From contig NC_081412.1 of assembly GCF_030272615.1 (NCBI RefSeq), positions 666,856,352-666,920,351 of the forward strand: a DNA stretch of 64,000 nt, given 5' to 3'. The position numbers were made by a program, and so were the translations under genes. Shown piece after piece: positions 35,269 to 48,869 of the stretch (positions are counted from its first letter, which is position 1; every line of letters starts with the position of its first letter). The notes beneath the pieces are model-generated. The model had not been told where the DNA came from and did not search any database. It saw nothing but the letters and a program-made list of their open reading frames with translations. The stretch is from Cryptomeria japonica. Taxonomy: Eukaryota; Streptophyta; Pinopsida; Cupressales; Cupressaceae.

Positions 35269-36492
35269 TTAATTTTTCCAAATCCTATTCATCTTCGCTC
35301 TGGTCTCTTTAATATTGATTGTCTTCTTTCCTTTCCATTCTTCAAAGTGATTTACCGGTTGGTTCTTCTTAGTTCTACAAAACTTAGCCATGTGTCCCAA
35401 TTTATGACAATGATAGTAGGCCATCCTAGATGCTCTCCAAGGTATTGCATTACCTCTTCCAGTCCTTCTTCTACAGTTCATAGCCACATGTCCAAAGTTG
35501 TTGCAAATTGTGCAAATCACATTGGTTACTTTCTCCATCTCATAGGGACTAAACCGGTTGACATAGGGTTTTTGCCAGTTCATGTTTCTCCGATTGTAAT
35601 AAGTCCTTCTCTAGTCACCGATAGGTCTTGAATTCATGTGAGGTGCTGGGTTATTTGCTCCATATCTGTATTCAACTGATCTTTGCCCATACATATTGCA
35701 TGTGTAACAATGACCTTCAAATCTTCTAGACACATATCTAGTATTAGAATTATAGCCTGTGTTCTCATTAGATATGCTTCTACACATATTGGCAGTATGT
35801 CTAGGTTTACAATAGTTAAAACAAACTAGTTTAAACTTCTTCTTACCTGATTTCATGCCTTTAGATATTGGTTTGTCTTTGGATGAAGTATCCTTTGATT
35901 TAGAAGACTCACCTTTCTCAAATGTGTTGAATCCTAATCTAGATGTGTCACCTTTCATTCTCTCAGATTGGATCTATTCATCCAACATAGAGGAGCTTTT
36001 ATTGAATTTTTCAAGCTTCTCATTAGCCTGAGTAAGGTCTTTGGTAAGATCTTCATTATGCTTCGTGAGAGTCTCTCTAAGAGACATTTCTGTCTCAAGA
36101 TCTATTTGTAAAGATTCTTTTTCTTCCTTCTCCTCTTGCCAGTGTTCATGCAAATTTTCTTTCTCCTACTTGATGTTAGAGATCTTGTGATCTTTTTCTT
36201 TGATTAGGACTTAAGCTACCCTTCTTGCTTCAAGGTCTTGACTCATACAGATTGTAAGAGCTTCAAGTTCTCTCCTTAGGTTGAGTTTTTCACCATTCAG
36301 TTTCTCCACTTCTTCGACCAGTGCATCAATGTTGGTATCATCAGAAGAGTTGTTGCCAGATATCTCCAATAATTGCTCAGTCAGTTCTCTCCTCTTTACT
36401 TGTGAATCTTTAAATCTACCTCTCGGGGTTTCTATCTCATCCCTAGTTGCATCAAGTACTCTAGCCATCTCTCTATAGCTCATATCCCCCAT
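35269..36492 (-). pseudogene. Element B gag-like protein with four CCHC-type knuckles
   Basis: A likely start ATG lies at 36492 (MGDMSYREMARVLDATRDEI), 63 bases inside the LTR edge. The N-terminal half is a Leu/Glu/Lys coiled coil (36492-36000). Knuckle-like motifs follow: CFNYCKPRHTANMC, CYTCNMYGQRSVEY (degenerate), CTICNNFGHVAMNC and YYHCHKLGHMAKFC. All are in one frame, with a TAA near 36217 and TAG stops near 36170, 35970 and 35611. Gag would form particles and bind element RNA. Confidence 0.8.
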
Positions 36493-36540
36493 ACTAGCTT
36501 TAGGGTTTCCTTCCAAGCGGTTAGGCCTTAAGGAAGATAA

Positions 36541-36552
36541 GCTTTGATACCA
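36541..36552 (-). promoter_or_regulatory. element B primer-binding site (initiator Met tRNA)
   Basis: The minus strand reads TGGTATCAAAGC, one mismatch from TGGTATCAGAGC, complementary to the 3' end of initiator Met tRNA, the usual copia primer. It lies two bases inside the 5' LTR. Confidence 0.8.
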
Positions 36553-36554
36553 AT

Positions 36555-37705
36555 TGATAGACTTATAAAGCACTGAGGGGGGGTAAATTGGTGATTGAGA
36601 AAACAATAACACTTTAATCCCAGACCGGTAAAAACATTTAACTAGTTTACGTATGACTTTGCATGCAATCCAAAGTGTTATAAAAGCATTAATAGTAAGT
36701 AAAATATTCACCATAACACAAGAAATTATACATGGAAAAACCAACTAGGAAAAACCATGGTGAGATGGAACTCACAAGTTAACTATCTGTAGTAATAGGT
36801 AACTAACCAGTTAAGGTCTACAAAAGTGCTTTGTTGGGAGAAAATCCTGTTAAAGATCCCAAGCCCTATTAAGAGCTATACCTAGTTAAAGGTAACCTCA
36901 GTGGAGGATTTAGATCCAAGTTAATGAATCACCTTGTTAAAGGATTTGTACAATGTATCCTGTTAGAGCTTATCCAGTTAGAGGATTTAACTGTTGTAGT
37001 GATTAGAAAATAACAAGTGGTATGATCTAGGAATAGCACATTCTTCTTGTATAGAACATTTTCTACTCACTCAATACTGTATCACCAACATACTCTGTAT
37101 CTCCTTCATTAATTTGCATCAACTCTAACTCATAACATCACTTGTATCTTGCATATAAAAATAACTCATCACAATGACTTTTTATAGACATTAGATTTCA
37201 TGTCGACTTCAATAACCTCAACACAATTTACTAGGTTTAGTGAATCTGGACAATCTTTCATAACACGTCACAAATCACTGCCAAAAAAGTCATTTGGTGG
37301 TAACACATCATGACCGGTGATAACTCATCACACAATCAGGGAAAACCGGTTTGAACACTGATACCCGTTTAGTGTTTACCACATCAAACTCATATACCGA
37401 TTATCTCCATGCACCTCCTTTTCGCTCTCCACTACATCTTGAAACTGGTAACAATGGAATTGACCAAAAGCTAATTGTCTTATCTGCATTTACCGGTTGT
37501 CTACATACACCGGTTTGGACATCTTCATACCAGTTGGACTTTCTCTATGCATATGATACCAGTTTTCAATACATAGACTTAGGAGTAGTACCGGTTTGAC
37601 TTAACTAAGATGACTATGTCAATATGAACATATGTGTGTCTATATATATGCCATCAATGACAACACATAAACTCATCCAATACAAAAATCATCATCAAGC
37701 CATCA
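36555..37705 (-). repeat. element B 5' LTR
   Basis: Plus strand starts TGATAGACTTATAAAGCAC and ends AAGCCATCA, directly followed by the microsatellite. It matches 30538-31679 along its whole length with scattered substitutions. Confidence 0.88.
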
Positions 37706-38807
<1,102 letters not shown>

Positions 38808-40393
38808 TGTAAGGAAAGCACAATGTAGAAATGCCTTCCTAATGTCAATTAACAGGGAAGATCATGCAAGAATGCAGTTTAAAACTTTTACAAAATGTTA
38901 AGAATAACATATAGACAAACAAATATAATTAACACAGAGACAGAACACCAAGAATTATATGGGAAAAACCTTTCAGGAAAAAACCCACCACCAACAGTTG
39001 AAACACTTTATTTCTAGTACATGAATTTACAATACAGTTTCAGTCTACAACTACAGGTATTTGTTCTTAGATTCTCATGAACTGGACACTACAATCAAAT
39101 CCCAGATATTAGTACATTCACCATAGTTATCCAATGGCTTCATATATAAGATTGTCGACAGTTCATCTAAAAAACTGCACCAACGGTTTGAAGTCTAACC
39201 ATCTGCCTATGTCTGCATTCATGAGAAACACAATATCCCACATGCCCCAGGAAGTTAGGTCGATTCGTATTTATATACACCGACAAGACCATCTTCAGTG
39301 TCCAAGTGTTTACCTTTTGAAATTCGGTTCAAGCACACACTCGCAATCAGTCTCTACTCCATCGGCCATCTCTACTCCATCGGCCATCAGAAAGACCACA
39401 AAAGCATTGCTCTGATATTCTGATGAACCAGTAGGCGACTCCACTAAAGCAACTCCAAATAGATTGGCTCCATTGGCTTATCAGGATAGCCTTCAACAGG
39501 TAGACTCGATCTCTGATATCAACTTGATCGCCGAAGGTGACCTCATCGGATATTGGTGTAGCAAACAACCAGTTCTCCCGATCTCCAATAAAACCCCGAT
39601 CATCGAAGGCAATTCCATTGGGTCATCGACAAGACAACCAAACAGTTATCTCGATCGTCCGATCTTCCTTGATCTGCTCGATCTCTCTTTTTGTGCTCTG
39701 CCACATGGCACCCCTTGATTGGTTTCGGGGTCCCTATCCTGCCACCTTAGCATGACCTCACTAACCACCTGGAATGAAGCTCTTCTTTATCGGGCCCCAC
39801 CTTGGTCGCCAAGTCGCAGAGGATAAACTTCATGCATCTTGCCATAACGGTATAGCGACAATCGGTCGATCATCCCGGACTTGCTCACTAGTTAACTCAT
39901 CTAAGTTTCTCTCTTGTCGAGTCCCACCATGTTCACCAAGTCGCAAAGGATAAACTTTGTGCATCTTGCCATAGCAGTATAGCGACAATCGTTCGATCAT
40001 CTTGGACTTGCTCACCTGTGAACCCATTTGAGTTTCTCTTTTGTCGGGCCCCACCACTTGGTTGCAAAGCCGCGATAGATAACATTCATGCATCTCCATC
40101 ATGCAGTATAGTGAGAGCCGTTCATCCACCTTCAACTTGCATGATCTTTAACATATTTTTTTTTGCACATGCTTTGTCACCAAGGCGCAAGGATTAACTG
40201 ACAATCATCTTCCCGTCATAGTATAGCGATAGCCATTGGATCATCTCAGACTCGATCACCTGTTAAACGATCACAGGAAGAAAATTCCATCAGCCCATCG
40301 GCAAGAATCACATCGACAGTTGTTCAAACGGGATAGGTTACTCCAATCAGTATGAACATACGTCAAGTTAATTTGAGGCACATATTTCCAACA
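38808..40393 (-). mobile_element. second solo LTR of the same family as 19105-20587
   Basis: In reverse orientation it matches the LTR in the LINE from end to end: TGTAAGGAAAGCACAATG here is the complement of its 3' end, and GAGGCACATATTTCCAACA of its start. Length 1,586, flanked by ATTAT. No internal region remains. A ~125-bp internal repeat (next entry) explains part of the length difference. Confidence 0.88.
39800..40260. repeat. imperfect ~125-bp tandem repeat inside the solo LTR
   Basis: The phrase CGCA(A/G)(A)GGATAAACTT...CATCTTGCCATA.C.GTATAGCGACAATC recurs from 39815, 39942, 40071 and 40186 (periods 127, 129, 115). The minus-strand frame 40135-39830 therefore encodes a repeating peptide, which is a by-product. 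Confidence 0.75.
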
Positions 40394-40398
40394 ATTAT

Positions 40399-42904
40399 AT
40401 GGTTGTTTGTTGGTGTTTTCATCTTTTGCCTTGGGTTGGATTTGAGTAGGCTTAGTTTTATGAGGGGCAGTGGCTCTCCATGGTGGTTGATATCCTTAAG
40501 TGACTGCTCGGATAATCCATTGGGAGAGTTTCTTAATAAGTGGTAACCTAATTAATGTATTAGGGGGTTGGGTAGTTAAACTTATTTAACAAGATTAAGT
40601 ATGCCCCGCTCATGGTTTGAGTGCTTGTTTAGGCTCAAGATGAGGTGGGAAGGCCTAGAATGGAATGATCAACTGCCTTGTCCTCTTGAAAGGTATGTTG
40701 GTTCTGCATGAGACTTGAATGGGGGATGGGTTTTAGAAGAGGTTACTAGGATAACCCATGATGGGGGTTAGGGCCTATAGAGACCTACCAGGATAACCCA
40801 TATCAAGCTATGCAATGACACTCTCCCTTTTTGAGCACTAATGTCCTGTCTCTATGTTTGTAACCTCTAGAGTATCCCTGTTTAGAGTTTTATCTATGTA
40901 TATTAATTATGATTTAACCTAGTGAAAGTGTGTCCAGACCATGTTTTATTTATCCTTGTACGTGTGCTTTGTTGGTGCCCAAAATCGCAGATTGGAAAAC
41001 CCAAAGACTTGCCAACTCCTTAGGAAATCCAATCAGCCTTGGCCAATGAACAGGGATGGTCGAAGACCAAATCCCTCTGCACTTCAGGCTCCATAAGACC
41101 TAGGCAGGTGTACCCTTCCCTCTCAAGCACAAAAGAGTTACTTAAATGTGGATTTAAGCCTCTAAGCAAGTTTACACAACTGGCAAATTAGTGTTCTGCA
41201 ACTATGCTATATCATGTGCTTTAGCTGAATACTTTGAAAACTGAAAACTAAATATGAATAAAAGTGTATGCTCAAAATATTGTATATTGAAAATGAAATG
41301 CTTTCAGGACTTGAATGAAATCTACAAGGATTAGTTCAAATAGGATATGGAAGAATGTTTCTCTATAAGGACCTTATGCATACAAATCAAAATCTTAGAA
41401 ATGAATAACAGACCAGTGCCTCTATCCAAGAATATACATGATACTTTGTGGACAAACAATTTGATCAGTCTCTTGAGACAGTTTTAAGGTAACTTGTAAA
41501 CACAAGACCATCAATACAGAGGTTCCATTAAGTGCTATAAGAACATGAAGAAGCCAATCTTATATTCAATTATAACAGCTTGTGGTGGCACACTCTATTA
41601 AACCCTTTATCAGATTTATCAAGAGGACAAAATGAAATTCATCAACACAAAAGTATACACGAATTCTGGAATTGAAACAACGAATCTTGTATATTAATTT
41701 CTGGAGAATGAATGCATACAATAGCTACACTTACAGATACTCCATTACACAGTGATTGCTCAAAATGATACTTCCATTCCTACAAACTTCTCCAATACAG
41801 ACATCCCATAGCCCTTACTGGTAGCTTGAGAGATTGTGAATTTGTCCCCTCTTTTTTTTTAATTGAAAAAGACTCCCTATAAATACCTAATCCAAAAGAC
41901 ATATGTGAAAGGACACACCCTTTCGCATACAAGAGGGAGTTATAGACAGTTGTTTTTCCAAAGGACACACCCTTTGGTTTACAAGATAATTACATTTGAA
42001 TCTGTAAAATACACACTAAATAAAGCTTTAATAATATATCCTTTATCCTCCGCTTTGATAATACTTCCCGTAAATATTCAATATATCCTACACATAAAAT
42101 AAACTAATCAAACCCCTTATTAATTAAAGATTAAATATATTCCACTTTAGATTAGGCAATAATCATTTTACCCTATGTAAAATACTTATTTACAATAATT
42201 CACTTAAATCAAAGTATTAAACACTTGTAAATATTTATTCCAATAATAGTTTTTATTAAATAACATAAGGTAAAAGATTTTGTATGGTAAGTAAAAGAAA
42301 ATACTTCCCTTCCGATAATGTTACAATACTTTCTCACCTTTTGGTAATCTTTAATTTGGGTCGTAAATATACACATACCTGCAGTTAATTGCCTGACATG
42401 TGAATCAAACTCGGGTGGCCCAAGGCCCCCACAAATCAACGTTTTCTCTTTCCTCTATCAAATACCTGATTTTGGTTTGTTCTTTTTTTAAATCAATGTA
42501 ATTATATTATGTATATGCTCATGTGGCCAGTGATGTAACTATGATGTAATTTTGATGTAAGTGAAACAAGGTTTAGGTGATATATTTTATATTGGTAAAT
42601 AGAAATGTTGATCTTATGTAATCAAATGACTACATGCTCTTCATTCATTAATTTGTATGTCATATGAACCTTTGATATTGGTTATAAAATGAAATTAGTT
42701 TGGGAGTTATTTGAATTTAATGTAGTTTCATGATTTAATAACATGTATGGATGGACTATGTTAATAGTTATTTGGTATATGCTCATATATGTATCAAATA
42801 TTAATTATGATTAGATTTTAATTCCTTATATGTTGTATGTATAGAATAGTAACAATGTTGAGAAACCTTAGAGGAGAAGTTAGTAGTTTTCTTCCTCTTG
42901 TGCA
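40399..42904. other. unassigned sequence without genes
   Basis: I see no coding region. Small direct repeats: AGGATAACCCAT at about 40750 and 40791; AAGGACACACCCTTT at about 41908 and 41961. The section 41990-42330 is AT-rich. It may be old, unrecognisable transposon sequence. Confidence 0.4.
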
Positions 42905-43150
<246 letters not shown>

Positions 43151-43539
43151 AGACCAAAATCCGTATTCTTCGAGATTTCAATGAAGTATTATTTTGATAG
43201 TCAATAGGTTAAGGACAAAATTTCCATGTTAAAAAAGAAAAGACAAAAAAATAGCATGGAAAAAGAAGAAGAATGGTTTTTAATTAACTTTTCCGCCAAG
43301 TGATCGCTACTCACCTTCTTGTAATGTTCATATGCATAAAAACTAATGGATGAGTAAGGGAGTCAATGGACAATCGTAACTAGATTTCCTTTCCAAAATG
43401 TTTTGACTCCCTCTTCATAAATGATTTGTGATGCTTCTTGAATGATACTCACTTTACGCAAGGTTGAACCATCATCATGCATACCTTTCTCCTAGGCATG
43501 GTATTGCACCACCTGCCTTTCCTCAAGATCTACATTTAT
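43151..43539. other. junction between plastid insertion and copia element F
   Basis: No ORF recognised. The left part may still be plastid spacer; the right part is probably upstream copia sequence. Confidence 0.35.
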
Positions 43540-44299
43540 ATGACTCTATTGTAGTACTCCCTCGAGATGTTGTTTCTCCTATAAAAAATGTTGGTACTTC
43601 TACTCTCTAGCCTAAAAGGTGGGCTAAGACTATCAGGGCTCTTCATGATGAGCTCATTGATGGCAAATCAATTCGTAGAAAGAGAAAGCAACAAAACATA
43701 GTCAATTTTTCTATTATGGCCAGCATTCATAGGATCTATGAGCCCCAAACATATTCAAAGGATAAAGTAATTCCTGAGTGGGAAAAGGCTGTGGAAGATG
43801 AATACCATAGTCCTCTTAAGAATATCACTTGGATCCTTTCTGATCTTCATCATGTGAAGAAACCTATCAGGTGCAAATGGGTTTACAAGGTCAAGGATCA
43901 TGCAAATGTTACTTTGGATAAATACAAGGCAAGGTTAGTAGCTTGAGGATTCACACAATAGGAGACCATTGACTATGAAGAAACTTTTTCTCCTCTACCA
44001 AGATGAACATAATTTATCTTATTCTCACTATTACAGCCCAGTTTGGATGGAAACTCCATCAAATGGATGTTAAGAGTGCCTTCCTCAATGGTGAGTTGCA
44101 AGAATAATTTTATATGATGCAAATTCTTGATTTCAAGGTTCCTAGTAAGGAACATCAAGTTTGCAGATTGGTGAAAGCAATCTATGGCCTAAAACAAGCT
44201 CCTTGGGCTTAGTACATCGATATTGATCAATACCTAGTTTATCATGGTTTTCGGCGTAGCCCCTCTGACACTAATTTGTATTTCAAACACTCTGGTGAT
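43540..44299 (+). pseudogene. Ty1/copia element F, RT N-terminal half
   Basis: Reads MASIHRIYEPQTYSKDKVIPEWEKAVEDEYHS, then IRCKWVYKVKD, YKARLVA, a stop, then (another frame) MDVKSAFLNGELQ, RLVKAIYGLKQAP and SPSDTNLYFKHSGD. These are ordered motifs of copia RT. It stops at GGTGAT/TGTTAG, where element A begins, and resumes at 50849. Upstream gag, protease and integrase are missing. Confidence 0.9.
44295..44299 (+). repeat. target-site duplication GTGAT of element A, left copy
   Basis: GTGAT before TGTTAGGATTCCC is repeated at 50844-50848 after the right terminus CCAACA. Removing element A and one copy rejoins the copia RT in frame. Confidence 0.93.
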
Positions 44300-45099
44300 T
44301 GTTAGGATTCCCACAATACTGAGAAGGGGGGTGAATCAGTATTATACCGGTTAGCTATAATTTTTAACTTAAAACATGCAGAACATATTAATATTGTGTA
44401 CCGGTGAACAGAAAGTAATGCAATAAATAGAGATAACAGTAACCACATGAAAAGAACACCATAACACAATATTTTAACAATGAAACCAGATGTGGGAAAA
44501 ACCTCAGTGGGATTTGTGACCCACAATATTCACTTACTGGCCAATAAGAGAATATTACTGCTACAATAGGGGCTTGCACATGTAGGAAGGCCAAGTGCCT
44601 AGAGCTCACTGCTCAAATACAAAATAGGAAGTCTCACTGACTTACAAAAATGGATTATATAAATCCAATGTCTTGTACTGCTTCAAAATAGCATCTACTA
44701 TGCCAGATCCAGTACCGGTTTCTACTCTGCTTCTTACATAAACCCTTAACCTATAATTCACATCATAGGTCTGCCTTATTTTGCCTAATTACATTCCTCC
44801 ATGCTTACCTAATTGTACTATAATGATCTCTTATATATATGAGTCATTTTACAATTTTCCAAGTCGGCTTACAATGATTTTACAATAATAAACAAAATAA
44901 ATTATAAACAAAATTCCTGTCGGCCTCTGTGCTGGTATGCTTCCTTTCACTGTCGATGCCAGTGGTCTGAGTGTCGGTGTAGAGTCTGATCTTGCTAGTG
45001 CCGGTATGCTTTACCGGTGTCAAAGGATTGTAAGGTTGCCATCAATAACAAAACCTTCAATCACCTACAATGTCTCATTGGAGTGTGCATATGCCAGCA
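44300..45099 (-). repeat. element A 3' LTR
   Basis: Plus strand starts TGTTAGGATTCCCACAATAC and ends ATATGCCAGCA, 800 bp, next to the complement of the purine tract. The run after CTGAGA is six G here against ten in the other LTR. ACCGGT-type hexamers recur. Confidence 0.93.
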
Positions 45100-45126
45100 A
45101 TCTCCCCCTTTGGCATTGATGGCAAC
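45035..45126 (-). promoter_or_regulatory. inverted repeat bracketing the polypurine tract and U3 start of element A
   Basis: GTTGCCATCAAT at 45035-45046 and ATTGATGGCAAC at 45115-45126 are perfect reverse complements (12 bp). The loop of 68 bases holds the LTR terminus (45099) and the purine tract (45100-45112). Further purine tracts follow at 45208-45220 and 45258-45272. The stem could form in element RNA or single-stranded cDNA. Confidence 0.75.
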
Positions 45127-45319
45127 ACTCATGAGAAAATTTCAAAAGTGTATCCAAAATTTGTAATCCAAAAATTGTTTCCAAAAATGTGTACCAAAAA
45201 TATATGAGCTCCCCCTAAGCAGATAAGTCTTTTGCTGATTATTTTCTCATACTACTACTCCCCCTTTGGCATCAATGACAAAGGTTGTCAAGGTGTCAAT
45301 ATAGTTGTAGTTTTCATTC

Positions 45320-48300
45320 TCAACCTTGTAACTGGGTGGTTACCAGTTGAAAAAGATCTGCCAAAGCCAAATTTATGTTTTCCATAAATTTCTTACTGTC
45401 TTTTACTGTTGCCTCTATTCTTTGAACTGTACCGGTGAGGTGCTGCATATGCTCTGTTGGTGTTTTCTGTCCTTGTACTAATGCCTCAGATATGTCCTTC
45501 CTCAAGGATGCTAGATAGTCCAGTCTTGGACTTAGTCTTAGTCTTAGATTCTTAGCCTTGTTTATTATTCTCTCCTTTTCTCTTTCTAACTTAAGTAATT
45601 CTTCCTCAAAACCTGTTATCTTTTGTTCAAAAACTGATAATGTATCAGGTGAGTTAACAAAATTATCAACAAGTTTATTGATTTCATCCTGTATCTTGCT
45701 CATTTTCTTATCTATGTCAATTGTTAGAAAGTTTGTCTTGCATATGTCTCTATATAGAGTTTTGAACTCCTTAAGCATTTTGCATAGTTCCGGTAGAAGT
45801 GTGTCAAACTGCCTTGTACACTTCTTTATTTCATCCTCAAAGAATTTTTGTTTTTGTTTTTCCAACTTATCTTTGAATGCCTCTTCCTTTATTTGCTCAA
45901 CTATCATTGTGTTGTTAGTAATGTGCTTAGACAAGGTATCGAGTTGGCCCAAAGAATCCTTATTATCTATGTTACATTTTGGAGCTATCATCTTCAAAAT
46001 TGGGATTGTGTCATATATAGCATTATAAGCTTGTGAACTAAAACCAGTTAGTTTCTTCAAAGAGTCTAAGAGAACTTCAGTTATATTGGTTGATTTAAAT
46101 GCTATAGAAGAGGAGCCAACATACTGAATTTCATTGGTGGGAGCACTATCCTTGTTAGTAGTGACCTCTGGTAGGTCAGACTGTGTTTCCATTTCCTTTA
46201 CCAGTGGTTTTTCTTGTTCACTAGATGTCGGTGGCACTGATTCTGCATTTGCCTTTTGCTGTTCTGGAGCCTATTGCTCAGCTTGTGTCTCTATCTGTTG
46301 ATCTGTGTTATCATCTGTTGGTTTACCTTTATTTGTTATCGGTGGCTCACTAGCCATATATGTCTTACCGGTTGTGTCCTTATCTACCACAATGTTGACT
46401 TTCTAAGTATCAACATTAACTGTGTATAGTACCTCAGAATTAGGATTAGTATCCTCTTGTGATACATCCATACTGTCATCTGATGGTCGATCTTCAGTTG
46501 TTGTTACCGGTGGAGTAGTCAGAGGCAGTGGGGATAAGTTATCTTTTATTTTGATGCTAGGAGGTCCACCAACCTTTCCTTTACCCTTATTTTTGTCCTT
46601 TTGATAGACTTTGATAGGCTTGGGGTTCTTGTACTCTTCCTACTTTTCCTTCTCCACAAGGAATATATCCCATCCATTTTCTATTTCTTCTGTTACCTCA
46701 TTTACTCTTCCTACCATTAGTGTAATATGCTGATGTGCAGTAGAGAATACTGATCGGTTGGCCTTTTCAATTTTGATTTTCTTGTCAAGCTCTACCACAG
46801 CTTGTCTTCTTGCTTCTAGTCTCTTGAATAATTCATCTGGTAATTCATCTACCACTTGCATTAAGAACTTCTTATAGATATCCAAGTGTAAAATGACACT
46901 GTTTTCAACTTGCTCTTTCTCATCTACTGATAGTGTATCATATAATTTTTCTATGTTCTTGAGTTTTCCTTCTTCTGTGATCTCATTTAATAGTCTATCA
47001 ATCGGAGCAATATTTTGTTGAGTTCTTTTCTTTGGTGTCAACTTCTTCTTAGGAGTTGTCTTCTTGACTGGGGGCCTCACTACCTATTGTTTTTGTCTAG
47101 TTTTTCTAGGAGAAGGTGTGGATACCGGTGAAGGTTTCCTTTTTCTTTCAACTCTTTTAAATGTTGCAGGCATGTCACTCTCTGAAGAAGTAGCTACCGG
47201 TGAAAGGTGAGTTTTAGGTTGAGGAGGTTCTAACTCACTTTCACTTATACCAGTTTGTTTTAGCACATCATCTTTTAATGCTTTTTCTTGCTAGGTACCT
47301 CTTCTCACAGTTACTTCAACTTTTTTGAGCTTTTTCTTTGATTGAATTTGACTCTCTTTGGTTTTAGCATTTCCAAATACCTCTTCTTTGGGTTTCTCAG
47401 GTGCTTCCAGAAGGGCTTTTGCATATGTTTCAATGATGTGGTCATCAGTCTCATAGCCCATTTCAGTAACCCAAATTGTTCTTGGGATAACTGCTTCCAT
47501 CGAGATCTCATCCTTTTTGATGACAAAGTAGATTTCCTTTTTGTACTTGTTCACAATTTCCTATGACAGTCTGATTCTTTTGTTCATTCTGGTCTTTAGT
47601 GCTTGAAAATACTCATTGATATCCTTTTCCTTGTTTTCACCCATGTTGTTGAATAGGTTTGATAACTGTTTCCCTACCGGTATGTCAAATCCAAGGTTCT
47701 TGTTGCCTATACCGAGCACCTATTTGGTTATGTGTAGCATTAAGCATACAAGTAAATTACCAAACCTAAAAGTCCCTTTCTTATCCTTCTTGATTTTTCC
47801 TAAATTATCAATCAACTCATCCTTTAGCCATTCACATACATCAATTTTCACATTATTCTTAACCATATCATGTGCACTTTTTATGCATAAACTAGAAACT
47901 AAGTTCATTATGTTTGCATGAGTTGCTTTGTATCCTAAAATTATGCTAACAAATCTCACATTTATGTCGGTCACATCATTAACCCTTAGAGACCTTCTGT
48001 CGGATGTTGCACCAGTTAAGTTCATTACTAGGTCATTTGAGACCTTCTTTGTTTTGTCTGGTCTGCTACCAGTGGAGGGTAACCTTGTTACAGCTTTCAC
48101 AGCTTCCTTGGTAATTTTATGAACTGAATCTAGCCAAAAGAATTCACCATGTACCCTGCTCAATACTATCCTAATAACTTCCTTGGGAAAATTTGGAATA
48201 CTGAGGATTTCAGTGAATCCTAGGGTTTCAATGATTTTATGTTTAGGTTTTACTTTACCGGAATCATCACAGATAACAGATTTGTACATGTTCTTGATTT

Positions 48301-48508
48301 CTTCATCTCCTAGTTCTTCTATGTGGCAATGGATATACATCCTAAGGTCTTCTACAAAAACAACTCCTTTGGGAATTTGAGAGAATGCACCAACATTGTC
48401 ATCCTTTTTAGCTATCTTGGGAACTAGCTGAAATATGGGCCTAGGGTGTTTGATTACCTCGACTACAATAGGGTTTTCTATGAATTTAGGTGCAGAGGAG
48501 GATGCCAT
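45320..48508 (-). pseudogene. Element A ORF2, unknown accessory protein (~1,060 codons)
   Basis: One frame runs from a true ATG at 48508 (MASSSAPKFIENPIVVEVIK) to a TGA at 45320, interrupted by seven stops, all TAG (47720, 47561, 47291, 47084, 46640, 46403, 46271). Residues 1-262 form an apparently globular domain with AFSQIPKGVVFVEDLRMYI, VHKITKEAVKAVTRLPSTG and FRFGNLLVCLMLH. Next comes RIRLS..IVNKYKKEIYFVI, a Lys/Pro/Thr-rich basic linker (KKTPKKKLTPKKR), a helical region, an acidic linker, and a C-terminal coiled coil (45320-46237). The N-terminal half matches element B ORF2; motif order also fits C and D. It occupies the pol position but has no enzyme motif. Confidence 0.85.
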
Positions 48509-48869
48509 GATTATAAATACCTTTTTCTGCCTTTGGAAAGATTGGTTGCTGAAATGCTTGCTTCTTTGCTCAAAATGCCTTAGCTCTAGAAATTCGCGCT
48601 CTTCAAAGATTTGAATGCTTGGTGAAATGAAAATGGAGCAAAAAACACCATTTTATAATGTTGAATTTGCCAACCACCACATTTAATGCTTGTTGGTTAA
48701 GTAGTCACTTAACTTTGTCTGCCGATATAGAAATAATAATAATTATTTTTTTTTTAAAACTTCTCATCACCAACTGAGGGAATAGTAGCATATGTCTCAT
48801 TTGATTGCCAAACCCTCAAAGAAACTTTCTTGAATTTGATGAAGAGCTTCCTATCGATGGAGTGCTACT

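Larger units (their letters stand above)
30538..37705 (-). mobile_element. Element B: non-autonomous LTR retrotransposon with gag and a unique ORF
   Basis: Two LTRs (30538-31679 and 36555-37705) enclose, in minus orientation, a PBS, a gag frame with four CCHC-like knuckles, and a ~850-codon ORF2. No protease, integrase, RT or RNase H could be found. The LTR copies differ visibly, more than those of element A, so the insertion is older. It sits in the AT microsatellite, so its target duplication is hidden in TA repeats. Confidence 0.88.

Noticed and set aside
39134-40135. Frames at 39134-39415, 39464-39718 and 39830-40135
   Set aside because: They lie in a solo LTR; the repeating peptide only mirrors the ~125-bp DNA repeat.
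45558-46036. Plus-strand 156-aa frame, Leu/Ser/Phe-rich, looking like a membrane protein
   Set aside because: Antisense of the coiled-coil end of element A ORF2; hydrophobicity comes from the complement of Lys/Glu codons.
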